A DNA stretch of 64,000 nucleotides, from the NCBI GenBank assembly GCA_033063855.1, contig CP093831.1, positions 28,334,001-28,398,000 of the forward strand. The letters are read 5' to 3'. Shown here in pieces: positions 10,058 through 21,023 of this stretch. The position numbers and the translations under genes were made by a program. Position 1 is the first letter of the stretch, and each line of letters starts with the position of its first letter. This DNA comes from Smittia aterrima (lineage: Eukaryota > Arthropoda > Insecta > Diptera > Chironomidae). The notes beneath the pieces are model-generated. The model saw nothing but the letters and a program-made list of their open reading frames with translations, was not told the DNA's origin and made no database searches.

Positions 10058-10508
10058 ATGCATCAACAAAATCCTGGAAATGATGCTCAGCAATGTTCAG
10101 TTAATTTTGTTCTTTGACATTTACAACATCGTAAAGTTGTCGAAGAACTGTCAAGTTGACGTTGATGTTCGCGTGGATCAATCTGAAGGTGAAGGTGGAG
10201 CAATATCAACAGAACGAGAAATTCAGACTGAGCTGCATCCTGTTCCTTACAACAAAGACGACTCTTACGTTTGGAATTTATGGGATTATCGTCGAAAGGC
10301 AATTGAGTTGGTGAGTGAGAGAGAATGTGTTGACAAATGAATTTTAATTCAAGGAAAATTTTCTCCTCAGGCAAACCTTCGAAGAAAGAAAACGACTTCC
10401 GCTCAAACTGCTCTCTCCTATCACAAACTAGACATCGCGAATCAGCGACACGAGAAACGACAAAAAGGTTTGCAAACTGACAGCAGCAAAGAGATGAACA
10501 CTGAATAA
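10058..10508 (+). CDS. Two-exon gene fragment of unknown function
   Basis: Exon 10058-10310 follows a TTCTTCTCAG acceptor and ends at a GTGAGT donor. Exon 10371-10508 follows TCCTCAG and ends with TAA, and the frame is kept across the 60-bp intron. The open frame carries over the left acceptor; a Met-Met pair at 10080 could start it (about 122 aa). The product has REIQTELHP, YVWNLWDYRRKAIE and a very basic C terminus ending KGLQTDSSKEMNTE. I do not recognise the family. Immediately upstream is repeat DNA, so this may be the 3' end of a gene whose 5' part was lost, or a piece carried here by a mobile element. Confidence 0.45.
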
Positions 10509-10877
10509 CTTTGATGAGAATTAAATCGCCCCAAAGAAAACAAATAAAATATTTCCATCGATTGGGCTAGTTTATCTTGAAAGCGATTGTTTTAAGAATT
10601 TTCTTTGAGATTCTTTTGAAGTTTGACTCAAAAGAAATCTCTTTGACATTTTTTGTTGACGAAACTATCATCAAACAGAAGTTAAGCATTCGTTTAGCTT
10701 CAGAAAAAATTCACTCAAGCTCTTAAGTCGAACAAACCACAGAATTGTCCTCAAAAGATTTTCTTTTAAAAAGGTTTTAGGTTTTTTATTAAAACTCTCA
10801 AATTTTATTCACATTAACACTAAATTTCAAACAATATCCAACAAACATTTATTTTCTCTCGCCAAAGGTTGTGCGAT

Positions 10878-12935
10878 CTAATGACGTGATAAGTAAAAAG
10901 CGTGCAGAATGTATTTCATGACGAGATAGTCTTTCAGAGTTATGATCCATTCGAAGATGAACGCAGCAACTGCGAACAATAAGCTTGAAGCCCAAATGAC
11001 GAATCCAGGTTCAAGCATCTTCATGTTCAAAACTTTCGGTTCATTGACGACTTTAAAGCGCTTTTCATTCAGTTCCGGCCAAGGCAAACTGCCACAAGAA
11101 CTTCCCAGCTCTGGATCTATGAAGATTCCGCCAACGAAATGTTGTTTCATTCTGTGGTCAATCGTTTCGAACAAGTGATGATGACGTGGGAACTTCAGTC
11201 CACAAATACTCAATTGCGAAGATTGCTTAACGAGTCTTTTGATAACATACTTTTGAGTATCTATAACAATATTTGGATTAGGATCTGGAAACATATATCT
11301 GATCGAACAAGTGGTCATCTGTAGGATAATCATGTCTACCGATGTCTTAAGGTCTTGACCTGCTGCCACAACATTTCCTCTATTGAAAAAATAAATATTA
11401 GAAGAAAAATTAAGTTGACCGGTCGAAAGTCATTTGTTGGAAAGCTTTTAAGTAGAAAAATCAATTTACCTTCTGGATAGCTCTGATTCCGGGAACTTTT
11501 CTTTATAATTTGGCTCCATCACGAAAGTGTAACTTTTCTCGATCAACTCGTCGATTGTGTGCTTGTCAATTGGTTTTTCGATGTCTTTCTGCATGAACTC
11601 GAAGGTTTTTCCTTGCCACGCTGTTCGAATGATCAAGCAATAAAGAATGAAGACCATCGTCAGAAATCTTGCGAAGTTTCTTCTTGGCATGACAACTTGT
11701 GAGATTCCAAAGAATATTTGAATGACATTCAACCATGGAGTGTCGATGTTGGGGCCGATGATGAAATCTCTTATCGATTTTTTCACGCAGCAGTACAAGA
11801 TCAGAATCGTCGCGAATGCTGTCAAGAAGGTTATTGCTATCATTGCCCACGTGAATTCATCAAAAGGCATCGCCAACTTGTCGTATTCAGAATAGTTCTC
11901 AAACTTATGATCTACGAACAATCGGGTATCAATGTAGTCAAGAGGAAAAGTGATGAAATTGATGTCGACTTTTTTTTTCGATCTAACAGCAAATAGAAGA
12001 AATAATTTTTGAGAAAAGATAAACGCATTTAATAGCTTAGACTCCCTGTGTTTATCTTACCCGTCGTCCTTCTGTGTGTAACGATATCTATCGAAATCAT
12101 TGAGACATCCTTTCGCGAACAAAACGTCAATTTCGATCTGTGCATGTTCCATTGTTGCGTTGTTGAGAACTTGAAGTGAATTAGAAACATGCAAATTTAG
12201 CTGTGAATATGATGTTCCATCTGGCGGAGCATCAGCTTCATAGAGAGTACAGCCATGAAGGTTTGCCGATTTTTTCATTGAGAATTTGTCATTTTCCCAC
12301 TTTCTTGTCACTTTATTGAATTTGTTTAGTTCAATCAGCTGGAGCTTTCCACATTTTCCAGGAGAGAACCAAACAAACGTCATAAGTTTAATAAAGTTTG
12401 TTTCGTCAACGAGGAAATATTCGTATTGGATGATGTCCACCAAATATGAATTGAAACTACCAACTAAGTATAATTGAATAACTTCTGGCATTTTGTTGTT
12501 CTTCGCCCTTTCCATGACATCCACTTCAAGAGATTCAATGTCAGAGATTGTTGCGTGTTGACAATAGACGAAAAGCTGAAGTGGTTTGAAGTATTCATTC
12601 GTCAACTTTAATTTTTGATTGAATTCCTTGACGAATGCGAAATTGTTGAAGGTTAAGAGAGTTGAGCTGTCGAGCAAGATCTTTTCCTTTTCCATTTGCA
12701 AGTTCTTCAGTTGAAATGGCATCGCGTTCTCGTTCAAGTCCTTCAAGACGAGTGACGTAATCGTGTCCGAGTCTACTCCATAATTGTTGATGAACATTCT
12801 CGTTTCCAGTTGGAACAAATGACGAGTTACGTTCTCAAAAGCCTTCGACAAGACTTCGAGAGATGGATCCACATTTAAAATCATTCCTTCGCACAAAACA
12901 CTCAAAAGCAATGAAAAGATGAAATAAATTTTCAT
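10878..12935 (-). CDS. Divergent ionotropic receptor (IR), copy E
   Basis: This is a complete three-exon IR of about 629 aa: exons 12935-12061, 11982-11470 and 11379-10878, phase 2 at both junctions. The signal peptide is MKIYFIFSLLLSVLCEG. Exon 1 holds RMFINNYGVDSD and the conserved FNSYLVDIIQYEYFLVDE. Exon 2 holds the first membrane segment, pore (TPWLNVIQIFFGISQ) and second membrane segment with the RTAWQGKTFEFMQKD linker. Exon 3 holds the second lobe with FPRHHHLFETIDHRM and the last membrane segment. Exon 2 is nearly identical to those of A and C, while the start of exon 3 (residues just after the acceptor) and the end of exon 1 vary, so the ligand-facing parts diverge fastest. Function is inferred from the family. 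Confidence 0.9.
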
Positions 12936-12956
12936 TTTCCTTTATTTTCTTATTTT

Positions 12957-12990
12957 CAACTTAATAACTCGAAGAAATTCTTTGTACTGA
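12957..12990 (-). promoter_or_regulatory. Inr + DPE core promoter of IR copy E
   Basis: TCAGT (A+1 at 12988), AGTTG at +28 (12961), with TTTCTTCGAGTTATT between. A conserved upstream block lies at about 13,069-13,105. Confidence 0.65.
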
Positions 12991-13297
12991 CAGAAATGAA
13001 CGTTTCTTGAGCTACTTACTTGTTAAAAATGTCTCGCAACGGTCGAACATGTAAAATATTTAATACGATTCTTATCTGCATGAGAAAATATTCAAGATTT
13101 AAACATTTTTTCTTTAGTTACAAGTTGTGCGTGTATCCTTCGATTTATTGGTAATCAATTTTTTGTAATTCACTGTAAGAAAATGAGGTTCAATTCTTAG
13201 ATCAAACAAGTCAAAATATTCTACTTTAAATTTTATTTTTGAAACTCTAACATTTTCAAATAAGAATTTCAATTTCTCACGCCAAAGGTTGTGCGAT

Positions 13298-15381
13298 CTA
13301 ATGTCGTAAAGAGTAAAATGTCTGCAGAATGTATTTCATGACGAGATAATCTTTCAAAGTTGTGATCCATTCGAAGATGAACGCAGCAACTGCGAACAAC
13401 AAGCTTGAAGTCCAAATGACGAATCCAGGTTCAAGCTTCTTCATGGTCAAAACTTTCGGTTCGTCAATAACTTTAAAAAGTTTTTCCTTTAGCTCAGGAA
13501 ATGGCGAACTTCCGCATGATCTTCCAAATAATGGATGCATGAAGATTCCAGCAACGAAATGCTTTTGCATATTGTCATCAATCGTTTCGAACAAATAATG
13601 ATGACGTGGAAATTTCAGTCCACAAATATTTAAGTGTAAATCTTGTTTAACCATTTTTTTGAGATGTGACTTCTTCCACTCAATACCGGAATTTGGGTCT
13701 TTATTATACAACCATTGGAACCAACAAGTAATTATCTGAGTGACGTACAAGTTATCCGATGTATCACGGTTGTTTGATGTAGTGACTTTCCCTCTACAAA
13801 AAGTCAGTTAAAATATTTTGAGTAGCGATCACAGAAAGACAAACAATAATTTTACCTTTTAGAAATCTCTGATTCCGGATACTTTTCTTTATAATTTTCT
13901 TCCATTTCGAAAGTGTAACCTTTCTCGATTAACTCATTGATCGTACGCACTTTCGGAATTTCAATGTCTTTCTGCATGAACTCGAAGGTTTTTCCTTGCC
14001 AAGCTGTTCGAATGATCAAGCAATAAAGAATGAAGACCATCGCCAAGAATCTTGCAAAGCTTCTTCTTGGCATAACAGTTTGGGAGATTCCAAAGAATAT
14101 TTGAATGACATTGAGCGCTGGTCTGTTAACGTTCGGGCCGATGATGAAGTCTCTGATCGATCTTTTCACGCAGCAGTACAAGATCAGAATCGTCGTGAAT
14201 GCTGTCACAAACGTTATTGCTATCATTGCCCACGTGAATCCATCGAAAGGCATCGCCAACTTGTCGTATTCAGAATAATATTCTGGCTCATCATATGTCA
14301 TCAACCGCGAATTTATGTATTCAAGAGGAAAAGTGATGAAATTGATATCGTCAACTCTTCTCGATCTAAGAACAAATAAAAAAAATAATATTTCTGAGAA
14401 AAGATAAACGAATTAATTAGTTTACACCAAGTAAATCACTTGATCTTCTGTCTTATTTTAATCAATAAAGTCTGATGTCTCACGAGTTACTTACCTGTAG
14501 CTGTACGGTGAGTAGCGATATCGATCATACGCATTGTAACATCCTTTCGAGAACAAAATATCAATTTTTCTGTTTTGGAATATATCTCCCTGCAAAGTTG
14601 CGTTGTTGAGAACTTGGAGAGAACTTTTAACATCAGTATCTAGTTGCGAAAATGTAAACAAATCTGTCGGAGCTTCAGCTTGAATGATGATGCAGCCATG
14701 AAGGTTTGCCGCTTTTTTCATCGAGAATTGGCCGTTTTTCCACTTTCTTGTCACTTTGTTGAATTTGTTTAGTTCAATTAGCTGAAGCTTTCCACATTTT
14801 CCAGGAGAGAACCAAAGAAAGGTCAGAAGTTTAATAAAGTTCGTTTCATCAACGAGAAAATATTCGTATTGGATGATGTCCACTAAGTACGAATTGAAAT
14901 AAACATTTTGTCTTGTGTAAAATGCCAATTCTGTCATTTGGTTGTTTTTTGCTCTTTCCATGACATCCGCTTCGAGAGATTCAATATCAGATCTTGTAGC
15001 GTGCTGGCAATAGACGAAAAGCTGAAGCGGTTTGAAGTATTCATTCGTCAACTTTAATTTTTGATTGAACTCCTTGACGAATGCGAAATTGTTGAACGTT
15101 AAGAGAGTTGAGCTGTCGAGCAAGATCTTTTCTTTCTCCATTTGCAAGTTCTTCAGTTGAAATGGCATCGCGTTCTCGTTCAAGTCCTTCAAGATTAGTG
15201 ACGTCATCGTGTCCGAGTCTATTCCATAATTGTTGATGAACATTCTCGTTTCCAGTTGGAACAAGTGACGAGTTACGTTCTCAAAAGCCTTCGACAGGAC
15301 TTCTAGCGACGGATCCACATTTAAAATCATTCCTTCGCACAAAACTTTCACCAAAACCAAAATTAAAAAGTAAACTTTCAT
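13298..15381 (-). CDS. Divergent ionotropic receptor (IR), copy F
   Basis: This is a complete three-exon IR of about 630 aa: exons 15381-14495, 14365-13856 and 13793-13298. The signal peptide is MKVYFLILVLVKVLCEG. The layout is as in copy C, with pore LNVIQIFFGISQTVMPRRSF and last membrane segment PGFVIWTSSLLFAVAAFIFEW. In the second lobe the usual DHRMKQHFVGG reads DDNMQKHFVAG. Exon 1 ends YRYSPYSYR in place of the usual YRYxQNNDG. Its upstream region belongs with that of pseudogene B (ACTTCGAATAAATAAG), so F and B form a separate sub-lineage. The predicted role is a chemosensory cation channel; the ligand is unknown. Confidence 0.9.
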
Positions 15382-15395
15382 TTTTCCTTTATTTT

Positions 15396-15429
15396 CAACT
15401 TATTTATTCGAAGTAATCCACGGAACTGA
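15396..15429 (-). promoter_or_regulatory. Inr + DPE core promoter of IR copy F
   Basis: TCAGT (A+1 at 15427), AGTTG at exactly +28 (15400). The intervening sequence differs from A/C/E/I and matches B. Confidence 0.65.
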
Positions 15430-15645
15430 AATCCAAAAATTAAATATATGTTGGTCAACTCGAAAAATGTTTTATCGTATTTAATAAGATTTTACATGTA
15501 AGATTATTGATAACAAATGTAAACAATATTCAAGAACAAATTGTGCGTGATGTCGAAAAATATTTGAAGTTCCTTTACATGAGAGACTGTCTGATCACGC
15601 TTAACATTTAATTTCAAACAAATTTTTATGTGTTCTCTCGTCGTT

Positions 15646-16132
15646 CTAATGTCGTGACGCGTAAAAAGCGTGGAAAATGTATTTCATGACGAGATAGTCT
15701 TTCAAAGTTGTGATCCATTCGAAGATGAACGCAGCAACTGCGAACAACAAACTTGTAGTCCAAATGACGAATCCAGGTTCAAGCATCTTCATGGTCAACA
15801 CTTTTGGGTTTTCAATGATTTTAAATCGCTTTTCTTTAAGTTGCGGCCAAGGCAAACTGCCACATGCTCGTCCAAGCCATGGATGCATGAAGATTCCGCC
15901 AACGAAATGTTGTTTCATTCTGTGATCAATCGTTTCAATCAAATGATGATGACGTGGAAATTTAAGTCCACAAATGTTCAGGTGCAAATCTTGTTTAATC
16001 ATTCTTTTAAGACGTTCTATTTTCAACGATCTATACCAATCTTTCGAAGGATGCAATTGAAGCCAGCACGCGCTCATCTGATGAACATGCAACTTTCCTA
16101 GCTTATGAGGCTTTAGCCAAATGACTTTGGCC
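15646..16132 (-). pseudogene. IR copy G: orphan last exon
   Basis: A full IR exon 3 with its acceptor (TTTTAG just beyond 16132) encodes the second ligand-binding lobe (CGLKFPRHHHLIETIDHRM) and last membrane segment (PGFVIWTTSLLFAVAAFIFEW), about 161 codons without a break. No exon 2 or exon 1 follows on the minus strand: instead there is 400 bp of unrelated DNA, a foldback and a BEL/Pao element. Beyond that element, at 21,290-21,480, IR 5'-spacer sequence reappears. The simplest reading is that exons 1 and 2 were lost when the retroelement came in. Confidence 0.8.
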
Positions 16133-16552
16133 CTAAAATAAAATATAATTAATACAAAATTTAGGATAGAGTGTCGGCTTAATCGCTTTGGTAATTCAGT
16201 CGTGGTAGCGTCAGTCGCTAAGGTGGTTAAATAATTGGGAGAACAGGTCACAGGCAACCTTGTAAAATTTTCCAAATTTTTCGGATTTTTTGAGCTTTTC
16301 TTTTTCGATATTAAATTTTCAGATGTTTCGTAACAACTATCCAAACTATCCGCCACTTTCTAATATAAATAGAAGTGCTGGGAAAAAAATCTTCTCATTA
16401 ATTTTTGAGTTCTTGAAGACGAAACATCAAATAACTTTTCATGCTACAACTTTTTACACCATAACTTTTTGCTGAGAGACAGACATAGTGGCCACGATTT
16501 TCTTATGAAAAAATCTCTAAAAAGCAATTACAGTGAGATATCAAACTTGCCG
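16133..16552. other. Non-coding DNA between IR exon G and the foldback
   Basis: No gene is seen. Part of it (about 16,170-16,260, GGTGGTTAAATAATTGGG) looks repeat-like, but I cannot match it to another place in the window. Confidence 0.3.
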
Positions 16553-16721
16553 CGTATCAAATTCGCCTCAACGCCGATTGTACTTAAGTGAGTCACAATT
16601 TTAATACGGCTAATTAGGCTAGAAATAGATAGTATGTTCGATGTTCTACCTACAGCCCAATTAGCCGTATTAAAATTGTGACTCACTTAAGTACAATCGG
16701 CGTTGAGGCGAATTTGATACG
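16553..16721. repeat. 63-bp perfect inverted repeat (foldback)
   Basis: Arms 16553-16615 and 16659-16721 are exact reverse complements (63 of 63), separated by a 43-bp loop. Pairing continues imperfectly a few bases into the loop. It abuts the truncated outer end of the retroelement's 3' LTR. No open frame. It could be a foldback-type miniature element or an inverted duplication formed during a rearrangement. Confidence 0.85.
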
Positions 16722-16960
16722 TGCTATTGATCACTGATTCGGATGACTTACAAGGATTTTCTAATAATCTTGAAATCCTGAAAATTGTAGAGATTGAAAC
16801 GACTTGATTGAAGGTTCGAGGTGAACTAAAATGAAACTTTATTTCTAGCTTCAAAGAGAATGAAATTGTAATAAGAATATTTGTAATAAGATGACGCAAA
16901 GTGCATCGAAAAGAAGAAAGGAATTTGAATGGTGAAATATATGCGCTCTCAGCGCAAACA
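16722..16960 (-). repeat. 3' LTR of the BEL/Pao element (end truncated)
   Basis: It is closely similar to 21,043-21,279, especially over the 170 bp next to the TGTTTGCGCTGAG end. The terminal part expected to match TGAAAAGAATCGGTG (21,024-21,038) is replaced by foldback sequence. Confidence 0.75.
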
Positions 16961-17386
16961 CTCCCGGCGAAAAAAAGGACTTTTTTCTTAAATCTGAATT
17001 GTTAGTGGGGTAAAAAACCAAATTTATCTTGGAAAACCCATCTTTTTTGAACTAAAAACCTTGATGTATTTGATAGGAAAAAACGTTCGCTTAATATTAT
17101 TGTTAGTTTGTTTGATTTGCTCGTCATTGAGCTGAAACCTTGTTTTTGTTTTCCTGGCTTCATGGCAATGAAGAGGACGATATTTAAAGATGTTTGTCAA
17201 TCCACCTGCTATGGTTGAACTTTGACTAAAACGAAAAAGATTTTAATATTTGGTTTCATATGAATAAAATAAAGTAATAAATGAAAATTGGAATTTTGAT
17301 TGCGTAAACATAAATTGGTAATGTTGATTATGACGGAGTCTCATATTCGAAGTTTCTTTGGGTTGATCACAAGGCTCTTCTGTGAT

Positions 17387-19186
17387 TCAGTTGCTTCCTT
17401 TGGTTGTTTGGGCAGCAAGTAATGCGCTATGAATCGTCTGCTCTTCCTCAAAAAATTCATTAAGCTGCTTAATAGTTGGCTGATCAGTTCCGTTCTTAGC
17501 ATGCTTAAGAAAGTTTGAGCGAGTTTTCGTATCCATTCTCTGCAGAATGTGACAAAGTAATAAAGATTCGCATTTATCAATGTTGAGTCCCAAAGCAGCG
17601 AGATTATGAATTGCGCTTTGATATTTCTGGGTGAAGCTCAAATAATCACTTCTCTTTTGCGCATCAGTCATTGGTAAATCGCGAATGACATTAAGATGAT
17701 ATTCGTGCGCGACAAAGTTGTTGTTGAATTGTCTTTCTAAGACTAACCATGCTGTATCATAATTGGCTTCGTCAAGTGTTAAAGATCGGATCGAGTCAAA
17801 AGCCACTCCTTTTAATTTGTTTTGCAGAGCGGTAAATTTTTGGAAAGTTGTCATATCCATTGCATTCGTCACATTCTCGAACATTTTGCGAAAGCCATTG
17901 TAATCTTGCAGATCACCATTAAATTCTCTAATTTGACTTAACTTCTCAGTTTTAAATTCGCGTTTTCTATTCGAAAAAGCTTCGTTTTGTTTAATTTGAT
18001 TTTGAACGAGCATGCGCAAGATTTCTTCCATTTGATTCGGTGTCGCTTGCGTAGAATCTTCGTTGGCAGCAGCAATCATTTGAGAAGCTTGAGACTTTGG
18101 CGGTATTTCAGATTGAATGAGATTGCTTGGTTGATGAGACATTGGCAGAGGGTGTCCGTTGAATTGTTGAGGCGGCATTCTTGTCGGATCAAATTGGAGT
18201 TGATGAAACCTCCAAGCATTTTGGTTTGCTGCGGCAGCATTTATTTGTGCCTGATACCCAAGAAGTTGAGCTTGATCGACTTGCATTTGCTGATTCTCAG
18301 GGGACAGAGTGTTATTAAAGGGAATTGGATGACCAAAATTTGCGTTGCTTTGATAGTTATTCATTGGAAAAGAGCTTGAAGTGAATATTTGTGCAGCGGG
18401 AATCGAGTTTCTCGAAGGAATTTGGTTTCCATTCATATTTCCAGCAAAGTCGTTTTGTTGCGAATGGGATGAAACTTGAGTTTGCACTGGATGATAAGAA
18501 GTTGCAGAAGAAATATGAGGAAAAGGTGGAAGCATAAACTGAGTTTTGCTTGACGCACCCAGCAAAAAATGATTTTGTTGAAATTTTAAGAAATCTTCAT
18601 CCAACTTTTGTTGCTTTTCTAGTCGACGACGTTCAAAATCTTCTTGTACAGTATTTGTCATTTGTGGAGATGATTGGGAGGCAGCTAGAGACCTTGCCGA
18701 GAAACGTTCCGACAGGCTCGTGATTGGGGAAATTTGCAAGTTGAAATTCGGTTCAGAAGCGGTGCTAGCAGGAATGAAATCATTCAAGCCGAAATCTAAC
18801 TTATTATCATTTGCATCAGAAGTTGCTTCAGTTACTTTGGGCGTTTGTTTGGGATCTTGTTCGACATCGGAAACTCTTGTAGATACGAGAGGGATTTCTG
18901 GGTTCATTGCATTTAACAATTTAATTGTAGCGATAAATTCTACTTGCGCTTCTTCGAACAATTTGCGGATGACATCTCTTTCTTCATCTGTTGTTACCAA
19001 AGTGTTGAGGATATTGTTGTTGTTGACCAGATCTCTGTAGAAAGGGTTGATCTTCTTGAAAATTTTCGCCGCTTTTGTTTCATTACGATTTTCTTTATTA
19101 AGTTTTGTTGTGTTTAAATGTTCGTTTATAAGAAAATCTTTAATTTTCAATTGCTCACTAATCAATGCTTTAACTTGTTCGTCCAT
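17387..19186 (-). CDS. Gag protein of BEL/Pao retroelement (DUF1759)
   Basis: This is an uninterrupted 599-aa frame beginning MDEQVKALISEQLKI. An N-terminal acidic/coil region is followed by about 200 residues of low-complexity Gln/Asn/Pro/Ser sequence. Then comes a folded capsid-like region (residues about 400-590) with REFNGDLQDYNGFRKMFEN, LKGVAFDSIRSLTL and YDTAWLVLERQFNN, the hallmark of the DUF1759 part of BEL/Pao Gag. Gag assembles the particle that packages element RNA. No CCHC zinc knuckle is present; the frame ends just after the DUF1759 region and no pol follows. The intact frame in an otherwise defective element suggests a recent insertion or a continuing use of Gag. Confidence 0.85.
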   Translation of the reverse strand: MDEQVKALISEQLKIKDFLINEHLNTTKLNKENRNETKAAKIFKKINPFYRDLVNNNNILNTLVTTDEERDVIRKLFEEAQVEFIATIKLLNAMNPEIPLVSTRVSDVEQDPKQTPKVTEATSDANDNKLDFGLNDFIPASTASEPNFNLQISPITSLSERFSARSLAASQSSPQMTNTVQEDFERRRLEKQQKLDEDFLKFQQNHFLLGASSKTQFMLPPFPHISSATSYHPVQTQVSSHSQQNDFAGNMNGNQIPSRNSIPAAQIFTSSSFPMNNYQSNANFGHPIPFNNTLSPENQQMQVDQAQLLGYQAQINAAAANQNAWRFHQLQFDPTRMPPQQFNGHPLPMSHQPSNLIQSEIPPKSQASQMIAAANEDSTQATPNQMEEILRMLVQNQIKQNEAFSNRKREFKTEKLSQIREFNGDLQDYNGFRKMFENVTNAMDMTTFQKFTALQNKLKGVAFDSIRSLTLDEANYDTAWLVLERQFNNNFVAHEYHLNVIRDLPMTDAQKRSDYLSFTQKYQSAIHNLAALGLNIDKCESLLLCHILQRMDTKTRSNFLKHAKNGTDQPTIKQLNEFFEEEQTIHSALLAAQTTKGSN

Positions 19187-21023
19187 GATTGCAAAGTTTC
19201 GCGCGAGAGACAGAGTTGGATAAGATATTTATTCAATTTCCTTTGCAGAAATAACAAGGATTATTGTTAAGTAATTGTTTCTTTTTAACAAAGTAACTCT
19301 TCACTCTTAAGGTCTTCATTTTATTGATTTGAAAAAAGTTTTTTATGATTTATTTTTCACTTCACGATTATTTATTTGAGCGGCAGAGCTTTTGGTTGCG
19401 AAATTATTTTTATGTAAGCGAATCAAATTTTTATTGTTTTCACTATTTTAAAGTCTTACTCTCGGCGAGCGACAAGAAATAATTTCTTTATTTAAAAGTC
19501 TTCTCTATGGCGAGCGAGAAGGAATTGATTTTTGATTTTTAATTTTAATGTCTTTTGAAGTTATCGGAGTTTTTGATTATTTTATCACTTCACGGCAAAT
19601 TATTCGACGCCTTCTCCTTGTGAGAGGCTTGAGTCTGTAGTTGTGAAAATATCTGAGGCAGACGCGTTCTACCTACAGTAACCGTCAAAATTATAGGACC
19701 GATGGGAGATTTTTCATATTTTCCTCTATAACTTTTGAACCAATCATCGGATTCTAATGATTTTTTCTCAACAATATAGCCAAATAAATTTCGAATCTAG
19801 TTTATTCAAAGTTTTTCAGTTAAGTTAATTAAATATATTCTTAAATTAACCTCAAAAAAATTTAACAGTTTTTTTATGTTTAAAAATATTAGGACCGGTA
19901 TCGAAAAATTTGATTTTAAAGATACACTTTATACTTTCAAAGATATTGAGTAAGAGGAATAGATCACGGTTATAGGAGCTATATTTAGCGATATTTTTTT
20001 TCAATTACAAATTAGCAGTGTCATCAGAATTATCACAAAATAATGAAATCAAAATTTTAAAATTAACTCACAAAGATCTTTGAGATCAGTAATCGGAAAG
20101 AAAAAAGTTAAACACTAAATTAAAGCTTAACTAATCACCTTTTAAGTAAATGAAATAACATTTTGATAAGTTAATAAAATTAAAGAAAAATTTGAGAAAG
20201 TGTGTGACAGTGTCATCCAAAATGGCGACTATAGTTCAGAACTATCAACGAAAAACATTAAAAAATTTATTTTTCTTTAAAAAACTTAATTTATTCTGAA
20301 AGCCTATAAGTTTATCTAACTTTTATTCGCTGAGGTCAATTTGGTTGTTAAATAAGTTTATTGTTGAGAAAAAATCATTAGAATCCGATGATTAATTCAA
20401 AAGTTATAGAGGAAAATATGAAAAATCTCCCATCGGTCCTATAATTTTGACGGTTACTGTATGAGAAATTTAAGTTTTTGTTTTTAGATTTAATTATGAA
20501 ATAACTTTTAACTTTGTTGAAGGATCAGTTCACGGCTGGTTATTTCACGCCTTCTTCGGATGAGAGGTTTGAATTTTAATTGCGAATTTGTCTGAGTAAA
20601 CGCGATTCAATTTTAAATGTTTTTTGCTTAAATTGTTCACTGATTTATTGAATTCACTCTGGGAGCGAGATGAGACTTAAATTTTCGCTTTAATTGTCTT
20701 TCTCTAAGGCGAGCGACTTTGGAATAATTTCACTATTAAGCAATGTTCCTAGGGGCACTTAAAGGAATTATTCACTGTGTTTCTTCACTTGGGCTAGCGA
20801 CGAAGAATGTTTTAATCACTGTTTCGCGTCCGAACGTGAAATGATTAAATTGGAATGTCTTTCTCACTTTACTGAGCGGCACTTTAGCGATTTAGTCACT
20901 TAAAAATTGTTTGTCACTATTTTTCGCTTTAAATTTTTTGCTGCTCTTAAACTTCCCTTCCCGGCCGGAGAAGGTGTTTGGCTAGCGAACTGTTTTACTG
21001 GTAAACTATATCTCGAAGGACCA
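19187..21023 (-). repeat. Repetitive leader of the BEL/Pao element
   Basis: Excluding the 784-bp insertion, this leader contains imperfect direct repeats of roughly 100-200 bp. Each includes GGCGAGCGAC-like words, CACTTCACGG-like words and GAGAGG(C/T)TTGA words (around 19,370, 19,470, 19,510, 19,600, 20,530 and 20,700). No gene. Confidence 0.55.
19676..20459. mobile_element. 784-bp Tc1/mariner-type miniature element
   Basis: Terminal inverted repeats of about 100 bp begin CAGTAACCGTCAAAATTATA at the left, with the exact complement at the right, flanked by TA target duplications (19674-19675 and 20460-20461). The CAGT start and TA duplication mark the Tc1/mariner superfamily. No transposase frame is present, so it is non-autonomous. 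It sits in the leader of the BEL/Pao element and is therefore younger than it. Confidence 0.85.

Noticed and set aside
16290..16475. Frame opposite the IR exon G upstream region
   Set aside because: Short, low complexity, antisense to non-coding DNA; no support.
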